Source of the DNA: Bryum argenteum
Taxonomy: Eukaryota > Streptophyta > Bryopsida > Bryales > Bryaceae
Assembly: GCA_037043015.1 (NCBI GenBank)
Contig: CM073330.1
Location: 8,140,012-8,204,011 of the forward strand
Length of the DNA stretch: 64,000 bases
Reading direction: 5' to 3'
Position numbers and translations under genes: made by a program. Shown here piece after piece: positions 35,681 through 47,461 of the stretch. The notes beneath the pieces are model-generated. The model was not told the origin of the DNA. It did not search any database and worked only from the letters and a program-made list of their open reading frames with translations. Positions within the stretch are counted from its first letter, which is position 1. Every line of letters starts with the position of its first letter.

Positions 35681-35929
35681 AGTACAAGCGCTTATTGGGC
35701 TGACAAATCAGGTAGGCGCTTTAGATCAGGCGAGAGGGTGGCGCACACACGTTACCAGACTTTGTATTTCTAGAGATTTGTAGAATATTTTTGAATGTAA
35801 ACCATTTGACTGTAAACTCTGGGCACCAGGGCATCGGGGCGTGGCTATAAGGGGATTTCAGCGCAATTATGGAATGCAATATTACACACACATCTGTTAC
35901 ATGATTTGGCTAGTCTTTACATTCTATGC

Positions 35930-36260
35930 TTGTGAGCACCGGATCTTACAAAGACGCAAAGACGCATGACTTTAGTCTGTGATTCGGAGAATGTTTAATT
36001 ACATTGGTACCTGTGTAATAGCTCATTAGAAAAGACACAAGAATACTATCATCAAACAGTGAAGCTAGCTGAAGATTACTGACCTTTATCGTTTCTACAG
36101 TGGTCAGATCCTTTTTACGTTTCATATAAGGCCTATATCCAATGCAACAACCAGAGTTTAAGGCAGATCATGTGGAGCTCGTGTAAAATCAGCTTAAAGC
36201 GGGTAGGTTTGATTCTCTGGTAGCACGCAATGGAATATTCATTTTCGAAGTCAAAAAGCA
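35930..36260 (+). repeat. Dispersed repeat, copy 2 of 2
   Basis: Direct match to 6400-6720, with a small internal duplication AAAGACGCAAAGACGCATG near the start. Confidence 0.75.
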
Positions 36261-37420
36261 CATGTAAATGAAATCCACCACCACAATCGCGACACACAGC
36301 AGCTAAAGTTGCAACATAGGGCCCTGAGCATTCGAAATGGATTGGAGCTTCACGTATTTCAAGCATGAGAATGTGATTGCAAACTCCTACTACCCAGTTA
36401 AACACTTACGCTGCACAAGAGGATTCTACATGCACAGAATTCGTGCACGTTTGTTGATACACACTTTGAATTAAATAGTTCAAAATGACCTTTTCATGTA
36501 AAGTAAACATGAATCGTTTTCAAGTACTGTATTCTCCTTATATTTGTGGATACATACTATCAAGAGATAATGATCCTGGATCCATAATAGGATATTTTGC
36601 TGCAGTAGCAGTAATCAACACACAAGACACTTAAAAAGGAACTACGATATATAACAGTTCACCCACACGCAGCTATCTAATGGACGAAGAGATCATGAGA
36701 CTTTGAGCATTCACGCTTAGAAGAACACTCAGGTTTGTTGTATTTCATCGTTAATCAAAAATTTCTAGCACTACATTCTTATCAACCCACCTACCTCATG
36801 TTGGTCACCCTATATTGAAGAATCGGTGACCAAGCATCTATAGATAATTCCCGGCTCTTATCAGTATGAAATGTCTGAAATTCTCTTCCCTCATTAAGAA
36901 TCATAAATTGTCGTTCATCAATTGGGCCATTCAAGAAATCTCCGGTTCGAGCTAACAGGTGTTGAATACTGGATTGAATTTTTTACATCCACCATGTGCT
37001 GCTTCAAATACTGACTGCAAAAAAAAAACGAAATATCTTGGTGAATATCTTCCGCAAAGAATAATCCCATGCGTTATGAGTCTTTGCAGGTCGAAAAAAG
37101 CTCCTCAGAATATAGAGTTTCCAGATTTAACAGTACTATCAAGCGCTGAATGGTATGATGCATAATTGAAAAGTCATCGCTTGAATTAAAGTGAAACACT
37201 TAAGTTCGAGGTACCCTAAAATCAGAATTTTAAGCATGACGAGTTCGTGGGTGAAAGCATAGATGAACAAGGATACAAGAGAATGTAGTGGTCAAGAAAG
37301 GTGTACCAGTAGAGCTTCATGGAAATTTGTTTCTTCAATGATAGCAACTGTCAGCTTCAACGCCATATCCAACACCTACTCTGGAATTAACCACCGGAAA
37401 AATCTTGAAAAGGCTTGGCG
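36261..37420. other. Region downstream of the DnaJ gene, no gene
   Basis: Contains the presumed 3' UTR of the minus-strand DnaJ gene. Nothing else is supported. Confidence 0.5.
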
Positions 37421-40400
37421 TCATCCACTGCTTTCAGCTGCAGCTCTATAAGGTTCTACAGTCTCTTCTCCCGCGAACTCTTCAATAAGTTGTCGCTGCC
37501 TCTCCGTAATATTCCTGTTCACATTCCCCACCTCCATCAGTGCTCAATTTAAGAATGGCAACAAGGAAAAGCAACATCAAGAGTAGAGTAACATACGTTG
37601 GAATGGCCACGTTGATCAGCACATACTGGTCGCCATAATGTCTAGAATTGAGAACTTTCACACCTGGACCAAGAAGCGGAACGTTAGTGGCAAATGTGCA
37701 TCATAGTCATTCATGCAACAGACAAGACGCATCCATCCCAAGTTATAGCAGGACCATTTACCTTTGCCCCTCATAACCTGCTTATGCCCTGGCTGTGTGC
37801 CTGGCTTGATCTGCACAGCGGGCGAAATATTTAGTAAGCATGAGATGCAAATAATGGAGTGCTCACCACCTGTTCATTTGTCTCAATAGAAATGAATCAA
37901 ATCGCAAGATAAGAACAAGCATTACCTTTAGTAACACATCACCAGTCAATGTAGGAACTTGCACAGAACCACCCAAAATGGCCTGCACACAATTATCCAC
38001 AAAGTTGAGCACATCAAAATAAGACAGAAGATGATACATAATGTCTAAACTAGTATAGTTCTAGTCCAAATGTACTGTAACCAGTCCACAATATCTGAAC
38101 AAGTTAGAGTTAACTAGAATTCTCAGCACTATTCGAGACTAGGAAAGATTGCACTCCACGGAATTATCATGATCAAACTACTTGGCAGATCCAAATTTTG
38201 AAAAAATATTGTGTGCACTATATCCAGTGCAGTATCATCTTGCTGCTCCTCTTGTGTCTTAAGGAATTAACATCATACCTGAGTGAAGGGAACAGGAACG
38301 TCCACATAAATGTCTGCTCCTTCTCGTCTAAACACCTTGTCAGGTAATACCTTCGCCAAGGCAAAGAATAGAATGTGAGGACAATAAATAAAGAACTGGA
38401 TATCGGAATTTGACTCTTCAAAGAGTACAGTCGAAGATGACATCCTGCCAAAACTTAAATAACTGAGAAATTCATTTGAAAAGAAAACCCTGAATGGCCT
38501 CACAACTCACCCTTATTTGCAACATAAGATTCCCGGGTCGGCCACCTTTAGGTCCCTCCCCACCTTCCCCGTGCACCTTCAAAGTTGTACCATTGTCCAC
38601 ACCTGATATCGAAGGAAAAATTCCATCAGATTCAAAGATTCGACTTTAACCACAACATCAGAAGGACAAACAACAAGATTAAGTAGCTGACAATGTTGTG
38701 TGGTCTACGGTACATGCAACCATACAAGCGATGTGGAAGTCTATGATAAAGACTAATGATAACCATATATAGTTGGATTCTTATATATAGAAGTGGAAAC
38801 TACAACATGCATAGGGGACAACTTACCAGCAGGGATATCCACTCTGACCTCCCTGTTCCCCTTCACTACTCCAGCTCCCCTGCAGGAACGGCAATGATCC
38901 TGTACAGAACCAAAGTTTTAATATGTAAAAGTTGTCCTGCAAACGAGTGAATGATTCTCCAGAAGCCCCATCAAGTGTAGAGGAAGAAGATTCATCCAGA
39001 ATATTAAATGTCATTACTGTACCTTAACCTTCTGGCCAGATCCATCACATGCTGGGCAAGTTGACTCAAAAGTGAAGAAAGCTTGTTGCATCATCACCTG
39101 TATGTATAAGAAGAAGAACAATATCAATATAAGATCATCATCATAAACCACAAATGAGAAAAAGAATTTTCAGGATTCTTGAATGTAATATTTTTGCTCA
39201 GAGCGAACTTACTTTCTCCGAAGATGTGGCATTCTTATGATAAATGGGTAATTAGAATATAAGAACTTACCCTGCCACGTCCTTTGCACTGTTTACATGG
39301 CTGAGGTTGCACTCCTGGAGGCAGGCCACTTCCATCTGCAGAACAGGAACAAGAATAAAAAACGATGCAAAGGTGTCATACGAGATGTCGTTATGCAAAC
39401 TGCAGAAAAATCCTGTACCAGGAGAGTGAGGAGAAGATGATTCGGTCATCATGGTGCAGAGATGACTTACTGCATGTTTGGCACCGCACAGAAGTCTGAA
39501 AGTTCACAACTTTCGAACAACCTTGCACGGCCTCCCTGAAATTCAGATCCAGTTGAACCTAATAGGTCCAAGACACAAACGCAGTGTAAGGAATAGCCCA
39601 AAAAAATTTAGACGACACTGCAAAGATTGACTAAGTGTACATTGCAGCACGCCGTGCTTTATCTCATCTCAATCAGCACTAACCTGCGCATGCGGTCGGC
39701 TTTCTCGAGCACCTCCTCCAAACACACGATTGAACATCTGCCAAAAAGCAACAGGAGTCGTACAAATGAATTAGAACTTTGAACAGACCATAATAAACTC
39801 CGCCTGAGCAGGGAAATAATCTTCGCTAGGAAGAGAAACACATATAACCCAGCAGAACATAGTACCTCGTCCATGCCTCCACCAAAAGCATCACCAAAAA
39901 TGTCTTCGTTAAACCCTCCGAACCCACCAGGACCCCCACCAGGACCGCCTCCTGCGGCTGCTTGCTCGAATGCCTCATGTCCAACCTATCAAAAGCGAAA
40001 GCTCAGAAATTCATGAACTATTCGTGAACACTAGACGACTTACAAAGAACAGCATGACAGAAAAATATCTTCTTCCGCAATGTTCAAGAATGTCGAATAC
40101 AAGCATTACAACATCTAGAATATACGCAGACTCGAGTAGTGAGAAGATAGAAGAAGAAGAAGAAGAAAAAAACTACCTGGTCATACATGGCCCGCTTCTC
40201 CTCATCCTTCAAAACCTACAGAGTTGACCACTTACTCACATCAGGGGAATCATCTCGCATGTCCACAGATGTTCAGCAACCAATTGAATTTACGTAAAGG
40301 CAAGCTCATCATATAGCTTTCGTTTACTTACGATTCTATCCATAATCCTAATGACCGTCAGTTTGTATGTTTCATGGAACCATAAATCTGAAACTTCAGA

Positions 40401-41783
40401 ATCACACACCTCATATGCTTGTTGTATCTCCTGGAATCTTTTCTCTGCGTCTGGGTTTCCCTCGTTCACATCAGGATGCCATTTCTTCGCCAACTGCAAC
40501 CAAAAATTGATTGAAGTTCACTAAAATTATATACTACTCCGAGACACTTACAGTCATCCGTCATTGGTAAAATACTCCTAGATCAGGTTTTTGCCACAAA
40601 GAAGCAGGCTTCCTGACAAAGAAACGCCGAGCTGAATTCCAGGCAACTCTAGTTAACCTTCATCACGCTCGCGCATTCTATCATCCCTTCATGCGGGGTC
40701 TAAATTTTGTAAGTACCTGATAATAAGCGGATTTGATATCCTTCGGACTAGCTCCTTTCTCCAATCCTAGAGTCTCGTAAAAATTTTGTCGAGCCATGTG
40801 TTGTATGCCTGTTCATCCACAAGCATGTGTAAGAATGCTTTTGGTTTCGAACCAGGACCAATGTTATGAGCAGTTGAAAAGTGATGAGTTCAAAGGAAAC
40901 GAATGGAAAGCGAGAGAAGTCAAGGAAGCCCATCAATGAAAAGTTTGTAGGTCAGTACCTGTGGCATGAAAGCTTCGCCTGCCGTTCGCCATAACCCACT
41001 CACCATTCCCACAACCGCAAATCTGACTACTGCAAAAGCCTGTAGAATCAAGCCATTCCAAAAATAGGTCTCTATCAAAGACTTCCCTCAGAGTCCAGAG
41101 ATGAATCTCTTCAACAACGCTCCAGTTTGAGAAATAATACACTAGTTTCTAATAAAAGACGCAGGATGCGAATAAATCTATGACTGTAGCTGATTCATCT
41201 CATAAAGCGAAAGCATCAACACCGCTCGCACAATCTACTTAAAAGAACAGGGAACAAATTATTGCATTACCACTGATGATTTATACCTGAACGATGCTCT
41301 CGGGAGGAAGAATGCGCTTCCCGCGTCGACAGAGCCCATAATGCTGTCTTCTTACACAACTCCTCCTGCTGCGGATCATGCAGACCAACATTTAAGGCAC
41401 ATAATTCATTCATCTATCTCAAGAATTCAGCGGCATGAAGCACTCGATCGGAACATGCAACACTTCCAGGGTTTATGACAAATAGGAAGGAGCGCGGCGA
41501 TCGAACCAGCCGCACGTTCCAATCCAAAACCCTAAATTCAGTAAAATGAAGAGACCGAAATCCATGACTCAAATAAGTTCAAATTCTCCGAACTAAGACA
41601 GAAGAAAGTGAGCCCCGTGCAAGGGAATGAAGGGAATGAAATTCGCCAGTAGCCCCCAAAACCCTAATTTAGTCAAGAGGTTCTAAAGAGACATGGACCA
41701 CGTACAGAGAAGGGCGCGGCAGGCGAAGACAGCAACGAGCGCTGCAGCAGGTGCAGCGTGCGACGCCACGGCATGCGCGCCAT
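37421..41783 (-). CDS. GFA2-like: Mitochondrial DnaJ (Hsp40) co-chaperone, GFA2-like
   Basis: Type I Hsp40: stimulates ATP hydrolysis by mitochondrial Hsp70 and hands over unfolded substrates. Eighteen exons with consistent phases and GT-AG introns give 453 residues, close to Arabidopsis GFA2 in length and sequence. Exons run from 41783-41706, 41368-41287, 41039-40959, 40808-40717, 40493-40410 and 40215-40177 down to the last, 37514-37421. The leader MARMPWRRTLHLLQRSLLSS is rich in Arg, Ser and Leu, as in mitochondrial transit peptides; RRSFHATG precedes the J domain. J domain: NFYETLGLEKGASPKDIKSA, then KKWHPDVN with the HPD motif. A Gly/Phe-rich linker follows. The zinc finger has all four CXXCXGXG repeats (CQTCNGSG, CKQCKGRG, CPACDGSG, CRSCRGAG). 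The C-terminal substrate domain includes FRREGADIYVDV and KPGTQPGHKQVMRGKG. Exon 14 was started at 38350 because that restores a family-like join. Exon 3 was set by phase (acceptor at 41040). No defect seen; the gene looks functional. Confidence 0.93.
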
Positions 41784-42148
41784 AGCGGGAATCCAACACG
41801 AGGAAAACTGAAGTGAATGTTACAAGAAAAGTTCTGAAAGGCAATCAAGGTTGAGGGTTGAGGCGATCGAGTTGATGCGAGGCGGCTCCCCCTCCCTGCC
41901 CTGAAGCCTCTGATGAAGCAATAGCCACCAATTGCAATTCTGTCCCACACTTGAAACTGCGAACGGAGACGGTGCAAACGGAGCCACACGCCTTGCCGCT
42001 CGCCTCGTACCGCTGCCTGCAGGTAGCGGCACCCTGCGGCACTTTATACCCGGGTTCTGACGGATACCCGGCTCATTTGAGAATGGAATTGAACTCCGGC
42101 AACACGGACCGCAATCTCAACCCTTCGACGCTCAATCTATCCTTTTAA

Positions 42149-42390
42149 CCCTTAATTGACATCACTGTTTTGAGAAAAATGTGACCTCACTGTCCTTTGA
42201 CCATATTTTAGCATAGATAATTAAATAAATTCGAAAATCCAAAATGGTGAGTGTCGAGCTAACTTGATTCTGTAAATATTGTTAAAAAAAACGACCACAT
42301 CGGGTAAAATCTCGAAAATTGCCACCGTTGAGATTAAGGAAGTTCTTGTTCAGATCGAGTACCAATTTGGTCCCCTGTGTCAATAAAGGG
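42149..42390. mobile_element. TTAA-flanked MITE, link 1 of a chain (242 bp)
   Basis: Ends CCCTTAATTGACA and TGTCAATAAAGGG are inverted with one mismatch; TTAA at 42145-42148 and 42391-42394. The right-hand TTAA is shared with the next element. It lies just upstream of the DnaJ gene. Confidence 0.7.
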
Positions 42391-42394
42391 TTAA

Positions 42395-42756
42395 CCCTTA
42401 AACGCCCAAGCAAGCTCGAGGGGCATGATTCCAACAGAATCTTCCCTGTAGCTCTCACTGTACTCAACATTTCACTTATATTTTGATGTCAAACTAGTCA
42501 CCTTCTTCTGATGCATTCAAAAAGTGAAATTTCACAATTCAAATCTCAATTTGTACGAATGATTTTGTGCTTTGAAAGGATTGTGGTAGGTAGGTTGGGG
42601 TTGTACATAACCTTGTAGGAGGTTGCAAGCTCATCATTGATTGGTCTATCCATGATGCCCTTGTTCAAAAAGTGCACTATTCATGATGCCCAAGTCCAAA
42701 AGATGGTGTGATCCAATTTTGCGCTGCCCGTTTGAGACCCCATGGGCGTTTAAGGG
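42395..42756. mobile_element. TTAA-flanked MITE, link 2 (362 bp)
   Basis: Ends CCCTTAAACGCCCA and TGGGCGTTTAAGGG are a perfect inverted repeat; TTAA at 42391-42394 and 42757-42760. The interior is the reverse of the elements at 7497-7889 and 10899-11271 (TTTGATGTCAAACTAGTCAC, GGTAGGTAGGTTGGGG). Confidence 0.8.
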
Positions 42757-42760
42757 TTAA

Positions 42761-42825
42761 ATGCACAGCCCCTCTGAAAATACACTAAAAAGCATGCCCG
42801 AGGGGCATGCTTGTGCATTTAAGGG
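42761..42825. mobile_element. Short TTAA-bounded fragment, link 3 (65 bp)
   Basis: Bounded by TTAA at 42757-42760 and 42826-42829. ATGCACAG at the left and CTTGTGCATTTAAGGG at the right are inverted, and AGCATGCCCGAGGGGCATGC is an internal near-palindrome. Probably a remnant of another element of the same group. Confidence 0.5.
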
Positions 42826-42829
42826 TTAA

Positions 42830-44378
42830 CCCCTAAACGTCCCTAGTGTCGAAAAACGACATTTTGGATGAAGGGCAGAAACTTTGAAGAGCCATAACTT
42901 CTTCATGCAAACTCCGTTTTTGACAAAATCACTTCCGTTAGGTCACAATTCAAGTCTAGTTTATGTGGTAAAAATCGCAGACTCATAAAATAAAGTATGA
43001 ATAAATGGCATGGATTGTAGTGAAGGCAACTTGTGATTTTGGGTTTTCAAACATTTGGCATGTTTTACCGTTGCAAGCCAATTATGTGAAATCTAGAATA
43101 GTTTTTCAAGAATTTTTTTTCATAGGCTTGATATTTAGATGCATTCCAACAACTTTGTAGTTGGAAGTTTTTTGATCTAGATAACTTTGGTATTGGCTTT
43201 GCAATGATGTTTCTATGATGAAAAAAGTGAACAAATTGATGATTTTTGAAGAGTTAGATCTCCTTCATCCACCGTTAGATTTTGACTTTATTTTTTGGGA
43301 TGGATTCCAATTATGGTCTATTTTTAGTGGTAGAAACCTTGACCCAATCGAGGATATATTCAAGAAAAGGCATGGATTTGAGTGCAAGGGGTCTAGTTTT
43401 GGACTATTTTTCCTTTGTAAAATTTTTGGCAATTTTCACGACTACAAGGCTACTATTTGAGCCAAGATTTTTTTTTGATGAATTTTTTTGGTACAAGAGT
43501 GTCTTTGAGATGAAGATGAACAAGTTTCTAGTTGCTGATTTTTTTATTGAAAATTTCATGTTGGTAGTATTTTCACTTCAAAGTGGAAATGATGGTATTT
43601 TGGAGCATGTTTTGCGCACTAATATGTTATGATCTCGCAATCTATGAGGTTCCATGAGTCAAGTTTTGGTCCACATGATTTACTACAAGTCTACTACAAG
43701 TTTGTACGGTTGAGATCTGAATAGCTTATCTTTATTTTCATCTATATCACTTTTTTTGAAAATGAGTTTTTGGCTAAAAATAACCCAAGGACGTATAGGG
43801 GTTAAGGTAGATGCAAATTTTTAAATTGTTCTCAAAACTAAGAATAAAAATTTCTTTTAACTCAATTTGAATAAATTAGTGAGTCAAAAGGTATATGCAA
43901 CTTGTATAATTTTATAGTTTGTTATCTACAAGGTTGTAACTCATTTGCATGTCCTTTTGGATCACTCAAAAACCTCTCACAGTGTAAGTGTAAAAACTGC
44001 AAAGATATATAAGGAAATCTAAGATATCAAACTTTCTATCATAAAATTTTGAAAATTATTCTCATTAATATATATTTGGATTGGTGGATTTGTAGAGTTG
44101 TTTATAAGTTGTGAGATTAAAAGGTTCGACTGCACAACCTTAGTTGATGACTAAGGGTCACTTTACAAGCGGAGCTAAGCTATGCATGGGGCCAGTGGAG
44201 GCCAATAATTTCTCTCATGTAAACTTGTATTCTTCTTATTGGGATCTAATAAACTCTTAATAACAATCAAAAACCATTTAGAGAAACCCTTAAAAATCTT
44301 TATAGCTCTTCATGTCATGTATGCATGACCAATTGATGATGGCCATGACCACAACCATGCACTAGGGACGTTTAGGGG
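42830..44378. mobile_element. TTAA-flanked element, link 4 (1549 bp)
   Basis: Perfect 19-bp inverted ends: CCCCTAAACGTCCCTAGTG at the left and its reverse complement at the right. TTAA at 42826-42829 and 44379-44382. A second end-like sequence, GGACGTATAGGGGTTAA near 43790-43806, suggests a shorter or nested unit. The open frames inside (43215-43632 +) are low-complexity and show no transposase motif, so it appears non-autonomous. The TTAA target and CCC-type ends suggest piggyBac-like mobilisation. Confidence 0.8.
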
Positions 44379-44504
44379 TTAAACCTTCCCTATCTCTAAA
44401 TTTCCCTTCCCGGTTTCCATCCTTAGTTCCCGCTTCCCACTTCCCATCCCCAATCTCCCTTCTTCGTTTCCATCATTCGTTCTCAATTCCCATAATATGT
44501 TCCT

Positions 44505-44660
44505 ACTTCCTAGGCCTTAGGCCCCCAATGAGGAGGTCGTGGGTTCTAATCCCCATGCCGGCGTGGTGCTCACCACTATAATCCACCCAACTATTGTGGG
44601 AGGTCCTTGGACCTTGTTGTATGGGTACCTCAAAGCCCTTTGGGGGGATATATATATATA
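44505..44660 (+). mobile_element. tRNA-derived SINE candidate
   Basis: TTAGGCCCCCAATGAGG resembles an A box, and GGGTTCTAATCCC at 44541-44553 a B box. The minus-strand translation contains GIRTHDLL, a phrase that often arises from translated tRNA-like SINE heads. A TATATATATA stretch follows near 44650. No target duplication fixed. Confidence 0.5.
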
Positions 44661-44689
44661 TAAGAACTCCAACCTTCAATTGAAGATTG

Positions 44690-45085
44690 GCGTGAATACA
44701 ATGTCTGTTCGTAATGTCATTACCTCGATGGCTACAGGACAAAGAGGTAAAAGAACAAAACTACTCACCCTTCTCGGGAATAGATACTAAAACACTACTT
44801 AAGGCAAAAGTTAGGCTAGACTAGAGTTAACCTACATAGGGCAGTTTGTGGTACGGGTTGTGTGGTGGAAACATTGGTATTTTCAATGTGATTTGAGTGG
44901 CCCTTTGGGGGGATACAATGTCAAGTATCTTCAAGGCACTAGTAACTAGGCTAGTTACTAGCGTAGTTATAGTGTCCACCCTCGAAAGGGGGAAGTAGTA
45001 TTGTTCTAATTTCTCCTTGTCCAATGGCCATCGAGATATTAGCATTACGAACGGACACTTCATTCACACCGGCCCTTTAGAAAGG
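44690..45085. repeat. Imperfect inverted repeat
   Basis: TGTCTGTTCGTAATGTCATT and CCTCGATGGCTACAGGACAA from 44700 are matched in inverse near 45000-45064 (CCAATGGCCATCGAGATATT, CATTACGAACGGACA). A shorter palindrome CCGGCCCTTTAGAAAGGACCGG lies near 45070-45091. Non-coding; possibly two head-to-head element remnants. Confidence 0.55.
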
Positions 45086-45444
45086 ACCGGAGTTTCTATC
45101 TATCTTCCTACTTCCTATCATTCGTTCATGGTTCTCATTATTTGTTCCTGGTTCCCATTCTCCGTTTCCATTCCTAATCCTTGTCCCATGTTCCCTTGAT
45201 CACCTCTTCACTCCTTACTTTGCTCCCATTTACATGTTCGACATTCCTTGTCCCTTCGACTCCTTGTTATATTGATGGGATTTAAAAAATTCTTGATAAC
45301 AATCAAATACCACCTACGGAAATCCTTCAAAATCTTCAAAACTCTTCATATTGTGTATACATAAGCAAACTGGACTTTTATCGGCAAGTGCCCTACCATT
45401 GGGAAGGATCACCAAGGACAGACAAACAAATCCCTAAACATGTT

Positions 45445-45446
<2 letters not shown>

Positions 45447-45498
<52 letters not shown>
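45447..45498. repeat. (TA)26 microsatellite
   Basis: Uninterrupted TA dinucleotide run of 52 bp. Confidence 0.95.
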
Positions 45499-45501
<3 letters not shown>

Positions 45502-47461
45502 AATATTTTAACATCTTAATATATTGACAATTATCAGGATATTTTGTTGCATTTGGCAGTCCCATATATATGAGAGTGTAAAGGTGGATGATAATAGAAA
45601 AATGAATGAAATGTTCGTATTATAGAGTGTGCTTCGAGCACTAAGAAATATCTAAGTGAAACCTGAGTATTTTTCTTTTTATATAATATTGCAATATTGG
45701 TTTTTTGCCAAACTTGTGCCATAATAAGCAAACATCGTGATATTCACATTAGTGATATTTGAGTGGTTGCCTAACGTAACCTACGTTTTTCTTCAAACCC
45801 CTTGTACCTTTTGAGGTTAATCCTAAAGTCACCTTGGTACTGCCTAACTATAGAATCTTAAGGCACAAATACAATGTACCAATATATCGAGTAAATGAAC
45901 AAATAAGCATTACTAGATTGCACACTATTAATTGCTAGTCAATAGCTTCACTATCCTAGCAAAATCTATAAGCTTCTCATTTCTCTGTCTTTTGGAACAT
46001 CGCACTACAATTGCAAATTCAAGGATTAACCTATATACCTGTAGATTTAATGTTGTACAAACATCGCGACATAGAATGCAAGACAATATAACAATTACAA
46101 TTGCCTTGTAGCATCTCAAATCAACATGATGGTGGTTTGGAGAGTTAGAAGATGACAAAATCTAGCATGTGTTTTTCCCTATTGAGATTGTATCATTGAG
46201 AGAATAAATTGTTTTCTCATTTTCTTGAGACATTTACACTATAGTTTTCCAATTCACGCCTTAACTTTCTAACAACCCTAAAAGCACATTTGCACATATG
46301 ACCCTTTACATGACTCAGTTCTTTGCATTTCAGCACCATACTATGTTATTGATCAATGTGATACATGCAAAATTTCTCTTGGGGATAATTAATACAAGAA
46401 GGTGGTTGCAAAGGGTTCGTTGGTGATTTACAATAAATTACAAATGTCGAATATCTATCATGAGAGAGGCTAGTGATTCGGTCATAGATGTAGAAAGGTA
46501 AGGTGCTCAATAATGGTGTAAACTCAAATTGAAAAACTTGTAGTAAAGTTTGCCAAGCTAGTAATTTGTGAACTTGGGTTTGGTAAAGAGAAGATCAAAG
46601 ATGAAAAAATCATGATTTTGAGCCCTCCTAGGATTTATTATGAGTTTTTGAAGTTGGACTCATTTCTTTTCTTAAAAAAATGTAGTCTAGAATGTTCACG
46701 CTAAACACATTAAAAATCAGCCCTAAAACTATTAAGTACATCGTCCTCAAAAAGTAGATCCAGTGAGCCATTTTTGCTATTATGTCACTTGTAACATGTG
46801 GTGAGCATATCATCAAGGGTAGGTCAAACAAACATCTATTCAAGCTTACCCCAACACGTGTTTGGAGTTTTTTTTATTCTTGTGATATCGAATGCTCCAT
46901 TCAAACCAACCTCAAAAATAGGCTAAAAGTTCTTCGTTTTCTACAAAATTGTATTCAGGTTCCCGCGTTTCTGTTCACACGGGGACCAACCCCATTCTCA
47001 CCAGCACGCCCCAAAAATGGCGAACAGGCTTTCATACACATGCCGTTGCAGGAAATTTTTGGTGTTGCCTCCCTCGCAATCCGTCTTGCAGGAGGCGAGG
47101 GATCTCAGCACGCCTTCGATCATCATCAGTATCTGGTTCTCAGCACACCTCGAAAAATATAGTGCCGTATTGACAAGCACAGTTCAACAACCAATTTAGG
47201 GTTGGGCACCAGATTTCAGCCTCCGAAACCGTGGAGCAGCTGCCAAATGATGCAATCCTCGCGGGATTGAGCTCGTGATTGCAACCGGGAATTGTGAGTC
47301 TTGGAAGACGAAGTGGGTTGGTGAGGGGGAGGAATTTGAGAGCCGAGATTGGGAGCTGGATCCATCGAGATGGGGCAATGGTGAAAAGGGGGATCAGGCT
47401 GTGAGGGGCTGGATTTCTGCAATGTAGCAGGTTTGACGAGGGTGTGAAGGGGCCGATCGCG
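45499..47461. other. Intergenic and 5' region of the Rgp1-family gene
   Basis: No gene supported up to about 47000. The GC-richer part from about 46960 to 47461 is probably promoter and 5' UTR of the gene that follows; the minus-strand ORFs there are shadows. Confidence 0.5.

Noticed and set aside
43215..43632. Phe-rich ORFs inside the 1549-bp TTAA element as a transposase
   Set aside because: Low-complexity composition, no DDD or DDE motif and short length.
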